A stretch of 64,000 nucleotides of DNA from Limanda limanda (GCF_963576545.1 NC_083639.1:19020118-19084117), one strand, 5' to 3'. Numbered from the stretch's first letter, positions 24,735 to 34,079 are shown. The notes: generated from the letters alone by a model not told the origin. A program made the numbers and translations.

Positions 24735-25232
24735 TGTAACGGGGTAAATATGTTAATTGTTAAAATCCTGTTCAACTTGGAACTGCAGTCATTGTTTTTT
24801 GTGTATTTCTTTTATTTTGCCGTGTTTATTTTATTTTGAAGGGCCACAACAGGAACTTCCGGGGATTAGTGGGGATTAGCGGGAGAAAACCTCTTTTTTC
24901 CTTCAGATGCAGTTTCCACTACACCGAGTAAGTTGTGTCCCTTCTGTCTGTCAGTGTTTTAGTTAATTATGGTTAATTTAGTGTTTAATAATATGCATTT
25001 TTTGTAACTTTTCTTTTATAGATGATTGTGTTCCATTTGTGGTTACAGGTATGTTTGTTTATAGTAGTTTAAGGCAAATCTATACGATCACGTGTCAGAG
25101 AGATGCAGTTTCCACTACACCGAATGATTGTGTTCCATTTGTGGTTACAGAGAATAAAGTTTAATTGTTCTACCAAGCCTGAGTCATGAGAGATGAGTGA
25201 AAAGAGCAGCAGTACAAGCACAGACCGTCACA
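24735..25232 (+). repeat. 5' LTR, 498 bp
   Basis: Begins TGTAACGGGG and ends GACCGTCACA. It carries AATAAA at 25,153-25,158. Internally, two segments occur twice: GATGCAGTTTCCACTACACC and ATGATTGTGTTCCATTTGTG followed by GTTACAG. One copy of the latter runs into GGTATG, which resembles a splice donor. Confidence 0.93.
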
Positions 25233-25233
25233 T

Positions 25234-25248
25234 TGGTGCCGTGACCCG
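25234..25248 (+). promoter_or_regulatory. Primer-binding site
   Basis: TGGTGCCGTGACCCG starts one base after the 5' LTR and begins with TGG, complementary to the CCA end of a tRNA. I could not assign the priming tRNA with confidence. Confidence 0.7.
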
Positions 25249-25474
25249 TCGATTCTCCTGCTGGATGGTGGATTCTTCAGCGCCGATCCGGGGATTTTTC
25301 TGCTGCTGCTGATCTTCTCTGCGTGACCAGGTGGACTTTTAACTTGAACTGTGTTGAGCTGGATGCACATATATTAAGCATTTTTTTCCTATTTGTCTGT
25401 GCTTAGCCTTTTACACTTTTTTTCTTTTTACACTGAGTGTTTCATTTTATTTCTGATATTGTATATTTTTTTAT

Positions 25475-26845
25475 TTGATGATGAGTGTTGGTGGGGAAGA
25501 TACTAGCACACCCTATAGCTTAGGCAGGGGTAGGGGAAGAGGATTGTTGAGTTCTCCTAAATTCTTGCAGTTTGAAACTCCTGTTAGGGGACATGGTAAT
25601 GTTGCGGGGGTTAGTCAGAGCAGACCAGAGCTCCTTTCCACCAATATGGATGTAGCGTTTCCCCTTAGTCGCCCTGTAGGCATTACACATGAATCTCAAA
25701 ACACCAGTTCTAATATTCCTAGCCCTGATGCCCTTGCTACTGAGATTGTCAGTCAGATGGGGGATGTGATCCAGCAGGTTAGCCAGAAGGTGTTACAGAA
25801 CATTATAACCCAACTTAGCCCATCTGTTAGTGCACCTTTGACCTGTGCTCCCACCCCACCGACCAAAGATGACATGTCAACCTCAAACACACTTGATGCC
25901 TCTCATGTGCAGCTTGTGTCTCACAGAAAGCTGAAAGATCCCCCATGCTTCAGAGGGGACAGCTCTGACCCTGTTTCCGTGAGAGAATGGGAAGACCTCA
26001 TGAGGGCTTTCATTAAGAGAGGAAATCTGAGACCTGATGAACAAGCAGAGGAGATCCTCATTCATCTTAGAGGCAAAGCTAGAGATGTTGTCAAGTTTGG
26101 GACCAGAAACAGTGAAATTGACCTCACCCGTGACCCTGAGGCAATCTATGGTCTCCTTCGAAGGCACTTTGACTCTGCCCCATGCTCACCACTCCCATTA
26201 GCTGACTTTTACACCACTTTGCCTGAGAGAGGTGAGGGTGCATTTGACTACTGGCTCAGGCTGCACCGTGCTGTTGACCTTGCCATTGAACGTCTTAAAG
26301 AGCAGGGCAAATCGCTTGACTGTCCTGGTACTGAGGTGACGCGCATGTTCATAAGGAACTGTCCTTCTCCTGACCTTTCTATGACCTTTCGCTCCAAGAT
26401 AATGGAAAAGTGGACAGCTAATGAAGTTCAGGACATTTTATATGAGTATCATTCAGGTTTGACCTCCACAGTGAGCAAAGCAACTAAGGAGAGGGTGACA
26501 ATGAACACGCAGCACACTGCCACTCCGACAGCCTCTGGGGGGCAGGGCTCACCGCAGCCGCAGGCCACAGACTCTGCAACCCTGGAACGCCTTATAGGCA
26601 TGCTGGAGAAGGTGCTGCTGCAGAGACCTGTTCACTCGGGCCCAGCCAGACAGTCTGGCCCACGGCGGCCTAGGATTGAAGGGTTACATGAGATGCCTTG
26701 TTCTGTTTGTCATGATGCTTCTCACTCCACCTTTACCCACTGTCGCGACCATAGACTCTGTTTCCAGTGCCACTCACCAAACCACTCTAGGCTTGCTTGT
26801 CCTGGCAGGATGTCGTCAGCCGCTCATCAGCAGCAGGGAAACTAG
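25475..26845 (+). CDS. gag: Gag-like protein of the Ty3/Gypsy element
   Basis: This 456-residue protein is the structural polyprotein that packages element RNA. The N-terminus is low complexity with Gly-Arg and Ser-rich stretches (about residues 14-30). A capsid-like helical region follows from about residue 150 (SVREWEDLMRAF) to about 330. The C-terminus ends in a Cys/His region: a CxxC...H...C cluster from C409, and a zinc knuckle C-x2-C-x4-H-x4-C at 429-442. The start is the first Met after a 242-nt leader. The stop TAG at 26,843-26,845 lies immediately after the slippery heptamer GGGAAAC. The reading frame is intact. Confidence 0.9.
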   Translation: MMMSVGGEDTSTPYSLGRGRGRGLLSSPKFLQFETPVRGHGNVAGVSQSRPELLSTNMDVAFPLSRPVGITHESQNTSSNIPSPDALATEIVSQMGDVIQQVSQKVLQNIITQLSPSVSAPLTCAPTPPTKDDMSTSNTLDASHVQLVSHRKLKDPPCFRGDSSDPVSVREWEDLMRAFIKRGNLRPDEQAEEILIHLRGKARDVVKFGTRNSEIDLTRDPEAIYGLLRRHFDSAPCSPLPLADFYTTLPERGEGAFDYWLRLHRAVDLAIERLKEQGKSLDCPGTEVTRMFIRNCPSPDLSMTFRSKIMEKWTANEVQDILYEYHSGLTSTVSKATKERVTMNTQHTATPTASGGQGSPQPQATDSATLERLIGMLEKVLLQRPVHSGPARQSGPRRPRIEGLHEMPCSVCHDASHSTFTHCRDHRLCFQCHSPNHSRLACPGRMSSAAHQQQGN

Positions 26846-29800
26846 AGGATCCGCACCTTAGGGAGGATAGTGTGGATTATGATAGTGACCCTCCCAGTTG
26901 TGATAGTGATGACATTGAATCCTTGTATGAATCTCTTTCTTCATTTGCACCGTCTGGAAAGACTGTTATTTTTCAATTGACACACAGACTTCAGAAATCT
27001 GACAGCTTGTTCTACACAGGTGTTTGTGCCGCAGGTGGTGTTCAACTGAAAGGAATGATTGATAGTGGTTCTATGTCATGTTCTCTAAGTGAAGCTGCTG
27101 CTTCACGCCTTTTGCTGCAAAGCCCTGATTTGAAGAGTAGTCCTGCTGATGATATTGTTGTTGTGGGTGCTGGAGGACACCATGTTTACCCTACAGCTGT
27201 CTATGATTTGGAGGTGGTTATTTATGGCTTCAAGTTGCTCATCCCAACACTAGTCATCCCTGGACAAGTGGATGATATGATTGTTGGTAGTAATGCTATC
27301 AAGCTGTTAATACACTTGATGAAAGAGTCTGAGGACTATTGGAGACTCCTGGCTGCACCAGTTGACATTGCAGATGATGAATGTGGCCAGTTCTTGTCCC
27401 TGCTCTCAAACACTGAGAAATGGCGGGGAGGGCCCATGCCTGAAAAGATCGGCACGGTAAAGTTGAGGCAGAATGTTACACTTGAACCCCTTCGTGAACA
27501 CCTTGTCTGGGGTAAACTGCCCGCATCTGCACCTTTATCAGTGGGGAGCACAGTGATTGTTGAGCCGACACAATCAAGATCCAGGCCCAGAAATGTGATG
27601 GTTGGCCGTGTTGTCACACCTATGTGGGGGGATAGGTGGGTTCCTCTTAAACTTATCAATCCTAGTAGTAGGGCAGTGACTCTTAGGAGAAACTGCAAGA
27701 TTGCAGATGTCTTCCCGTGTGTTGCAGTAGAGGAGCTGTCTTCACCTGAGAAAATTTCAGTCAATAACCATGGTGTTACACAGGCCTCTGTAACAGCAAA
27801 GTCCCCTGAGCAGAGAAAGGATTCTTTAAACAAGTTGGAACTACAAGACTTAGACTTAGAGGGCTGTGAGGTTTCTGACCAGTGGAAAGATAGACTTTTG
27901 CAGCTTGTTGAGAAATATGAGTCTGTTTTTTCGAGGGACAAGATGGACTGCGGGGAGGCTACGGACTTCGTCCACAAAATACACCTCGTGGATGAGAGAC
28001 CATTTCGCCTGCCCTACCGCCGAGTACCACCAGGCCAGTATGAGAAGCTGAGAACAGCACTTAATGAGATGGAGGAAAGAGGCATAATCCGAAAGTCGCA
28101 CAGCGAGTATGCATCCCCACTGGTCTTGGTGTGGAAGAAAGATGGCAGTCTGCGCATCTGTACTGACTTCAGATTGCTCAATGCAAAGACTGTGAAAGAT
28201 GCACACCCACTGCCTCACCAAGCAGATGCCCTTGCTGCGCTTGGAGGGAATGTGTTCTTTTCCACTATGGACTTGACTTCTGGATTCTACAATGTTCCAC
28301 TGGATGAGGCACACAAGAAGTTCACAGCGTTTTCTTCACCCTTTGGCCTCCATGAGTATAATAGGATGCCCCAAGGTCTATGTAACAGCCCTGCGACCTT
28401 CATGCGGATGATGTTATCGATCTTCGGAGATGAAAACTTCAGCAGCTTACTTTGTTACCTGGACGACCTGTTGGTCTTCGCCCCCAACGAGCAGCTTGCT
28501 CTTGAGCGTCTGGAGATGGTGTTTTCACGTCTGAAAAATCACAAACTTAAGCTGGCCCCCAAGAAATGTCATCTCCTGAAGAGCTCAGTTAAGTTTCTCG
28601 GACATGTCATCTGTGCAGATGGAGTTAGGACAGATTCTGACAAGGTGAAAGTCATCGCTGATGTAGGAGAGGCAGAGTTGATGGAGAGTGATGGTGTCAC
28701 GCCATCCTGGAAAAAAATCAGGTCTTTTCTGGGCATGGTCTTTTACTATCAGCATTTCATCGCTGACTGCTCTGCAAAAGCCAAACCTCTGTTCAGGCTC
28801 ATGTCTGGGCGACAAGTTCAATCACAGGCCAAGAAAGGCAGGAAGCCGAAGAGGAAATTCTCCGCTCCACCAGCTCTTACACCAAGCGACTGGACAGCTG
28901 CATGTCAGGAATCCTTCCAAACCCTGAAAAATGAACTTAGTCATGGCGTCACATTGGCTCACCCGAACTTTGATGAGCCTTTCATCCTTGCTGTTGACGC
29001 TTCTTTTGATGGCATTGGTGCTGTCTTGTCACAAGTGTCACCTGGTGAGACAGTTGCGCGTCCGGTCGCTTTTGCCAGCAAGACGCTGACCCGGTCTCAA
29101 ATGAACTATCCGGCACACAGGCTGGAGTTTTTAGCGCTGAAATGGGCCGTATGCGACAAGTTTGGTCATTGGTTGAAGTGGAAACACTTCACCGCCTGGA
29201 CAGATAACAACCCCTTGTCCTACATTCTGACAAAACCACGCTTAGATGCATGTGAACAAAGATGGGTGGCCAAGCTGGCAGCGTACGATTTTGAGCTTAA
29301 GTATGTTCCAGGAGCTAAAAATATTGTTGCAGATGCTCTGAGCCGCGAACCATTTGTGCAGTCATGTGTCGGTTACCGTTTGTTGAAAGAACCCTATGTT
29401 GCACTATTAGATGAAGTAAATGGCGTTGTCAGGGGTACGGTGCAAGATGCTTTTAGGCTCACTAACAACTGTCAGATTTTCCAGAGCACAAGGTCAAAGA
29501 CACAGGACCCTGGTGCTGATCCTGTTGTTCAGCCTGTTGGAAGTTCCATCAGTTCAGATGAAGTGTCAGCTGCGTTGAACGCTCATGCTGGTTTTGGTCT
29601 GCTCGGAGCTAATCTACCACTACCACAGCTGCCTGAAGAAGACGCTTCCACTGCTATTCCCCAGAGCCAGCTTTTGAGTCTCCAGGAGCAAGACCGAACA
29701 ATAAGCAGGGTCCTCTTCTATGTGCGACGGAAAAGGAGAGCTACCAGACGTGAGGCCGCATCTGAACCGGATAGCATCAATAAGCTCCTCCGACACTGGA

Positions 29801-30837
29801 AAAAGCTGAAAATACAGAATGGGATTCTGTACAGGCTAAGAAAAGATAACCGGCTGAACAAGAAGCTGTCCCAGTTCATTGTGCCAGATGGCCTTAAGTG
29901 TCAGATTCTCCTTGGGCTCCACGACAATGCTGGTCATCAGGGCCGTGCACGAACCCTTTCCCTCGCCAGGGAGAGGTTTTTCTGGATCGGAATGGAAAGA
30001 GACATAATTAACCATGTACGTCGATGTGAGAGATGTGTAGTTGGCAAGACCCTTGAACCTGAAGGCCGTGCACCTCTTGAAAGCATTCAGACATCTGAAC
30101 CAATGGAACTGGTGTGCATTGACTTCTGGACCGCTGAACTGAGTGACAAGAAAACCGTTGATGTTTTGGTCATCACTGACCACTTCTCTAAAATGGCACA
30201 CGCCTTCCCCTGTCAAAGTCAATCTGCGAAACACGTTGCACGCCGATTGTGGGATGACTTCTTCTGTGTCTATGGCTTTCCCAAGAGGATTCACTCAGAT
30301 CAAGGTGCCAACTTTGAGAGTAAGCTCCTGAAGGAACTTTTGGAGATGGCAGGGGTGCGGAAGTCTCACACCACACCTTACCACCCGATGGGTAATGGTG
30401 TCACAGAACGCTTTAACAGGACCCTCGGGAACATGTTAAGAACTCTTCCCCCAGTAGCAAAAGCCAGATGGCCCCAGGTGTTGCGGACGCTCACTTTTTG
30501 CTACAACTGTACGATACATGAGACAACCGGCTTTGCCCCATTTTATCTCACATTCGGACGGGTTCCACGTCTTCCTATCGATATCATGTTCCAGTATGTG
30601 TTACAGGATGACAAAGTGATCTGCCAGAATGAGTTTGTCTCTCGGTTGAAGCAGGACTTGTCTGAAGCATCGCGGATGGCTCGGAAACACAGCTTTGATG
30701 AGCAAGCACGTCACGCCAGGCTGTATAACCGCAAAGTCAAAGGCTCTCCACTGGCTGTGGGTGATCGAGTTTTGCTGGCCAACCGTGGTGAAAGAGGCAA
30801 GAGGAAGCTCGCTGACAAATGGGACTCTACACCATAG
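26797..30837 (+). CDS. pol: Pol polyprotein (protease, RT, RNase H, integrase), 3' end broken
   Basis: This 1,346-residue frame is probably entered by -1 frameshifting, so the Met at 26,797 is only the first in the open frame. Domains in order: aspartic protease with D-S-G at 89-91; reverse transcriptase with YLDD at 554-557 and the upstream LPQG-like MPQGLCNSPATF; RNase H with its first Asp near 734 and TDNNPL later; integrase with zinc-binding H1042, H1047, C1077 and C1080, and catalytic D1109, D1168 and E1204. The last two catalytic residues are 35 residues apart. The frame stops at 30,835-30,837 inside the integrase C-terminal (GPY/F-like) domain. The next coding part is in another frame, so an indel has broken it. 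Confidence 0.93.
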   Translation: MSWQDVVSRSSAAGKLEDPHLREDSVDYDSDPPSCDSDDIESLYESLSSFAPSGKTVIFQLTHRLQKSDSLFYTGVCAAGGVQLKGMIDSGSMSCSLSEAAASRLLLQSPDLKSSPADDIVVVGAGGHHVYPTAVYDLEVVIYGFKLLIPTLVIPGQVDDMIVGSNAIKLLIHLMKESEDYWRLLAAPVDIADDECGQFLSLLSNTEKWRGGPMPEKIGTVKLRQNVTLEPLREHLVWGKLPASAPLSVGSTVIVEPTQSRSRPRNVMVGRVVTPMWGDRWVPLKLINPSSRAVTLRRNCKIADVFPCVAVEELSSPEKISVNNHGVTQASVTAKSPEQRKDSLNKLELQDLDLEGCEVSDQWKDRLLQLVEKYESVFSRDKMDCGEATDFVHKIHLVDERPFRLPYRRVPPGQYEKLRTALNEMEERGIIRKSHSEYASPLVLVWKKDGSLRICTDFRLLNAKTVKDAHPLPHQADALAALGGNVFFSTMDLTSGFYNVPLDEAHKKFTAFSSPFGLHEYNRMPQGLCNSPATFMRMMLSIFGDENFSSLLCYLDDLLVFAPNEQLALERLEMVFSRLKNHKLKLAPKKCHLLKSSVKFLGHVICADGVRTDSDKVKVIADVGEAELMESDGVTPSWKKIRSFLGMVFYYQHFIADCSAKAKPLFRLMSGRQVQSQAKKGRKPKRKFSAPPALTPSDWTAACQESFQTLKNELSHGVTLAHPNFDEPFILAVDASFDGIGAVLSQVSPGETVARPVAFASKTLTRSQMNYPAHRLEFLALKWAVCDKFGHWLKWKHFTAWTDNNPLSYILTKPRLDACEQRWVAKLAAYDFELKYVPGAKNIVADALSREPFVQSCVGYRLLKEPYVALLDEVNGVVRGTVQDAFRLTNNCQIFQSTRSKTQDPGADPVVQPVGSSISSDEVSAALNAHAGFGLLGANLPLPQLPEEDASTAIPQSQLLSLQEQDRTISRVLFYVRRKRRATRREAASEPDSINKLLRHWKKLKIQNGILYRLRKDNRLNKKLSQFIVPDGLKCQILLGLHDNAGHQGRARTLSLARERFFWIGMERDIINHVRRCERCVVGKTLEPEGRAPLESIQTSEPMELVCIDFWTAELSDKKTVDVLVITDHFSKMAHAFPCQSQSAKHVARRLWDDFFCVYGFPKRIHSDQGANFESKLLKELLEMAGVRKSHTTPYHPMGNGVTERFNRTLGNMLRTLPPVAKARWPQVLRTLTFCYNCTIHETTGFAPFYLTFGRVPRLPIDIMFQYVLQDDKVICQNEFVSRLKQDLSEASRMARKHSFDEQARHARLYNRKVKGSPLAVGDRVLLANRGERGKRKLADKWDSTP
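26836..26842 (+). promoter_or_regulatory. Probable -1 ribosomal frameshift site (GGGAAAC)
   Basis: The heptamer fits X-XXY-YYZ in the gag frame (G|GGA|AAC) and is followed directly by the gag stop. The pol frame is -1 relative to gag and is open across the heptamer. This is the expected way to make Gag-Pol. A downstream stimulatory fold was not established. Confidence 0.7.
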
Positions 30838-31529
30838 GAATCAACGTGTACAGGATAAGAGATGCTCTAACTGACAAAGAGAGAGTTGTGCACCGGAACC
30901 TCCTTCTCCCAGTTGACTTTCTTACCTTGGATGTGCCTGAAACTCCTGCTTCCCTTATCGACTCAGATGACGGGGATGTGGCATGTGGAAGTGGTCAAGG
31001 CTCCGAGGAAAGGAACAATGTGGATGGCTACAACCGGACTATGGACTGGCTTATGGACTCACCAGACCCAGATCCTGTCAGTGTAGTTGACTCACCAGAC
31101 CCAGATCCTGTCAGTGTGGTTGACTCTCCAGACCCAGATCCTGTCAGTGTAGTTGACTCTCCAGACCCTGTCAGTGTAGTTGACTCACCAGATTCAGACC
31201 CCGTCAGTGTAGATCACTTACCAGATCCAGACCCTGTCAGTGTAGCTCACTTATCAGATCCAGACCCCGTCAGTGAAGCTCACTTACCTGATCCAAACTC
31301 AGTTAGCGTGTCTCAGTTAACTCCAACAGATGATGTTGATGAGAACCCTGCTATTTGCACACAACCTGATAGTGTTCATACAGGCCTTGAGGGTTTAGTT
31401 ACAAGCAGATATGGGAGACACATTAGACCTCCTAAAAAGCTGATTCATAAGATGTCACACAAGGTTGAGAATACCTTCCCTGTTTCAAATCCTGTTTTTG
31501 CATTCTTCCATAGACTATTTGAGGTTTAG
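30819..31529 (+). pseudogene. Displaced C-terminal part of pol with a repeat-rich tail
   Basis: The 236-codon frame overlaps the end of pol by 19 bases. Its first part, YRIRD and RVVHRNLLLPVDFL (about residues 11-34), is the usual end of a Ty3/Gypsy integrase C-terminal domain. It therefore belongs to pol and was put out of frame by an indel. From about residue 80 to 160 it contains roughly eight units of an acidic 9-11-residue repeat of the form DSPDPDPVSVV. It ends with a basic segment SRYGRHIRPPKKLIHK, an R-x-x-R-x-x-K pattern often found at the end of such polyproteins. The Met used here is not a natural start. Confidence 0.75.
31056..31310 (+). repeat. Coding tandem repeat (Asp-Pro-rich)
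   Basis: Units of about 27-33 bp with the core CCAGACCCAGATCCTGTCAG are repeated about eight times. They encode DSPDPDPVSVV and variants with H-L in place of D-S in the last units. Unit length varies in multiples of three, so the frame is kept. Confidence 0.85.
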
Positions 31530-31856
31530 ACGAGGTTTAAACAAGGATTTTTTTTTCATTCCAGTTTTGTGTTGGTAATGTCCAACTAGTATTTGTATTT
31601 TTTGTAAATTTGGAGTATGTAATGTGTATTGCCTTGAGTGTGATGTTCAGGAGATGTAAATGGCATCTTCTACTAGTCTGTTAAAGGTATTGGGCTTGGT
31701 ACCTCCCTATCCTTTTACGCTCCTTCCAGGAGGATTTGTATCGACTGTATTTGACATCAGTGATTTGGTTTCACTTAAAGTAGCTCCAAATTTTTTTTTC
31801 TTTTCTATTGTTGTTTGGATAATGCTTGGGATTTGTCTGGGGTTGAACAGAATTTT
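31530..31856 (+). other. 3' untranslated interior of the retrotransposon
   Basis: T-rich sequence between the last coding frame and the polypurine tract. A 70-codon frame (31,660-31,872) runs into the LTR and has no recognisable domain, so I do not call it a gene. Confidence 0.6.
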
Positions 31857-31863
31857 AGGGGGG
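31857..31863 (+). promoter_or_regulatory. Polypurine tract
   Basis: AGGGGGG lies four bases before the 3' LTR, in the position where plus-strand DNA synthesis is primed. Confidence 0.65.
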
Positions 31864-31867
31864 TGTA

Positions 31868-32365
31868 TGTAACGGGGTAAATATGTTAATTGTTAAAATC
31901 CTGTTCAACTTGGAACTGCAGTCATTGTTTTTTGTGTATTTCTTTTATTTTGCCGTGTTTATTTTATTTTGAAGGGCCACAACAGGAACTTCCGGGGATT
32001 AGTGGGGATTAGCGGGAGAAAACCTCTTTTTTCCTTCAGATGCAGTTTCCACTACACCGAGTAAGTTGTGACCCTTCTGTCTGTCAGTGTTTTAGTTAAT
32101 TATGGTTAATTTAGTGTTTAATAATATGCATTTTTTGTAACTTTTCTTTTATAGATGATTGTGTTCCATTTGTGGTTACAGGTATGTTTGTTTATAGTAG
32201 TTTAAGGCAAATCTATACGATCACGTGTCAGAGAGATTCAGTTTCCACTACACCGAATGATTGTGTTCCATTTGTGGTTACAGAGAATAAAGTTTAATTG
32301 TTCTACCAAGCCTGAGTCATGAGAGATGAGTGAAAAGAGCAGCAGTACAAGCACAGACCGTCACA
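31868..32365 (+). repeat. 3' LTR, 498 bp
   Basis: Same length and ends as the 5' LTR. The visible differences are A for T near 32,071 and T for G near 32,237. AATAAA is at 32,286-32,291. It is followed by CTAA, the target duplication. Confidence 0.93.
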
Positions 32366-32369
32366 CTAA
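32366..32369 (+). repeat. Target-site duplication CTAA, right copy
   Basis: Pairs with 24,731-24,734 on the other side of the retrotransposon. Confidence 0.85.
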
Positions 32370-32709
32370 CATGCTATATATGTGAGTGCGTTTCTGGTTT
32401 GTATGTTTTCTCCCCCTACAAATTACAATCCGATAGCCTCTCATCATACTTAACAATAAAAGAACGGGTACTAGGACCTTGGGGAGTCTGCATCGCTGCT
32501 GCGCTGGCTTTCTCACTCTGTCAAGTCTCATCAAGACAGCAGGATTACAGCCAAGGAGTGTAGCTCATAGTAAATGATGCACGGACTGAAATTGTAAGTA
32601 CAGGTAGTTACAGTATGTGGCTATCTGTAGTTGTTAATGATTGTTACCTGCTTAAATTTAGGTTTACTTGAGGCAAATGAAAGGGAATATTGTAATGAGC
32701 TATGTTAAC

Positions 32710-32730
32710 ACTAAGCTAGCTAGCTAGCTA
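32710..32730. repeat. GCTA tetranucleotide run
   Basis: AGCTAGCTAGCTAGCTA, a short self-complementary microsatellite inside the hAT element. Confidence 0.8.
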
Positions 32731-32931
32731 TTTTGTTTGCAAATTTGAAATGTAAGAAATAACTATCGACAGCTCTCTATGCATTAATATCTATCTCTAG
32801 TATTTTAAAACAATAATATCAGTGCCTATAGAATGTTGATGTTTATAATCAGTTAATGCTAGTGAAAACTAAATGTCATAGTGTCCCTCATAACGCTATT
32901 GTACTGGTATATCATCCAATTCATTGACCAG

Positions 32932-33021
32932 ATGGATATAAGAAGATTCTTTAGCAGAGGTGACAGCTCCGCCCTAGTCAAAACAAGCATATCCGTCTTT
33001 CCTTTACAAGCAGGAAAATGA
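32932..33021 (+). pseudogene. N-terminal remnant of a hAT transposase (ZMYM1-like)
   Basis: The 29-residue frame starts MDIRRFFSRGD. This is like the N-terminus of hAT-type transposases related to ZMYM1-like proteins, which often begin MDIR.FF. It stops after LQAGK, and only about 200 bp remain to the element's right end, so the BED/TTF, DUF4371 and dimerisation parts are missing. Being within the hAT terminal repeats supports the assignment. The short length limits confidence. Confidence 0.5.
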
Positions 33022-33230
33022 TTTCTCTGAAAATGAAAGTTCATATTTGTGTTGTCAAATTTCACAATGACCCTGAAATTCTGTCTCTTCTGTTATCTTA
33101 TACTGAATGAATGCAAGCAAAAATACAGAGAAAAATCACACTCTGAAAATTGGCGCGCGCTGCGCGCGTAAACATTCAACTTCCTTAGGGGCTAAGCCCC
33201 CCCTTTCTTTCAATCCTAGAAACGCCCCTG

Positions 33231-33238
33231 AACTACAC
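33231..33238 (+). repeat. Target-site duplication of the hAT element, right copy
   Basis: AACTACAC, identical to 24,578-24,585. Confidence 0.9.
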
Positions 33239-33359
33239 TCAATACACACATTCAAAACATTTATTGTCTTTTGTGGTCACAGCAAGAATGCATCCTTTTA
33301 AATCTGTGTGTAAGGCCTGAGATGAAATACAAGGGTCAGGGAAGTGGAACTTAACTGGA
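33239..33359. other. Junction between the hAT element and the tRNA array
   Basis: About 120 bp of sequence separates the hAT target duplication from the first recognisable array spacer (TTTGCAGTGTAGATGG at 33,361). Nothing else is recognisable in it. Confidence 0.5.
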
Positions 33360-33538
33360 ATTTGCAGTGTAGATGGTTTAAACAGACTCCTCTTTTACAT
33401 GATGGTTATATCAGGTCGAAAAAGATGGCCTCTTCTCCTACCTACTTCTTTAAGTCATTAGATGGTGCTACTACAACTCCTGTTCCTTTTAATGGGCAGA
33501 TTTTCCTGAAAAACTGCCTTCCAGACCAGGAAAATATG

Positions 33539-33611
33539 TCCCCGATGGTATAGTGGGTAGGATTCGGGCGTTTTCACCGCCGCGGCCCGGGTTCGATTCC
33601 CGGTCAGGGAA
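33539..33611 (+). pseudogene. tRNA-Glu (UUC) pseudogene, array edge copy
   Basis: 73 nt. One G is inserted in the 5' anticodon stem (CGGGCG), the acceptor reads TCCCCGA giving a C-A mismatch, and the A box has several changes (TATAGTGGGTAG). It is the leftmost and most diverged copy. Confidence 0.85.
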
Positions 33612-34079
33612 CTAAACCATTGAAAACTGTCAATTGGAGCCAAATTTGTGCACATAGGAGAGCATCATGTTGAGAATGAATCAGACGGCGATTATTACAC
33701 GTTCCATATATATGTTCTGTTAAATAGGCTGGTCCTAAGTCAAGCTGTGAAGGGCTGATGATTGCTGTAAGTCATAGACCTATCCTGCTATTGTATGAGA
33801 AATTAGGTCCCCGGATGTTGCGGTGTAGATGTTTTGTGAGCTGAATGGGGAGAGAACACGACAGTGCATTGTAGCTTGATGAAAGTCCATGTAATAAACA
33901 GGCTCCTCTTTTACATGATGGTTATATAAGGTCAACAAAGATGGCCTCTTTCATTCCCTGCTTCAAACAATCTGTCTTCTCCTACCTACTTCTTTAAGCC
34001 ATTAGATGGTGCTACTACAACTCCTGCTCCTTTCAATGGCCAGATTTTACTGAAAAAGTCCCTTCCAAAACCGGGATAG

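Larger units (their letters stand above)
24735..32365 (+). mobile_element. Ty3/Gypsy LTR retrotransposon, nearly complete
   Basis: A 7,631-bp element with two 498-bp LTRs (TG...CA), a primer-binding site, gag, pol in the order protease-RT-RNase H-integrase, a 3' extension and a polypurine tract. That domain order defines Ty3/Gypsy. The LTRs differ at only about two positions that I can see (near 24,938 and 25,108 in the left copy), so the insertion is young. Pol is broken near its end by an indel, so this copy is probably not autonomous. It is inserted inside a hAT element. Confidence 0.93.
24586..33230 (+). mobile_element. Non-autonomous hAT element carrying a nested LTR retrotransposon
   Basis: The left end CAGGGGCGTCATTAGG matches the reverse complement of the right end CAGGGGCGTTTCTAGG at the first nine bases and partly beyond. 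Both ends carry a subterminal GGGGCT/AGCCCC hairpin. Without the LTR element the hAT copy is about 1.0 kb: 149 bp on the left and 861 bp on the right. An N-terminal transposase remnant remains near the right end and the rest of the coding region is missing. The class is fixed by the 8-bp duplication and the ends. Confidence 0.85.

Noticed and set aside
27336..27977. Long minus-strand open frame opposite pol
   Set aside because: It lies antisense to the protease-RT coding region and is a shadow of it.
30815..30840. Second programmed frameshift near the end of pol
   Set aside because: The 19-base overlap has no X-XXY-YYZ heptamer, and a conserved domain is interrupted, so a mutation explains it better.
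31660..31872. Possible small membrane or envelope-like protein of the retrotransposon
   Set aside because: A 70-codon frame with a hydrophobic stretch, but it has no recognised motif, overlaps the polypurine tract and enters the LTR.
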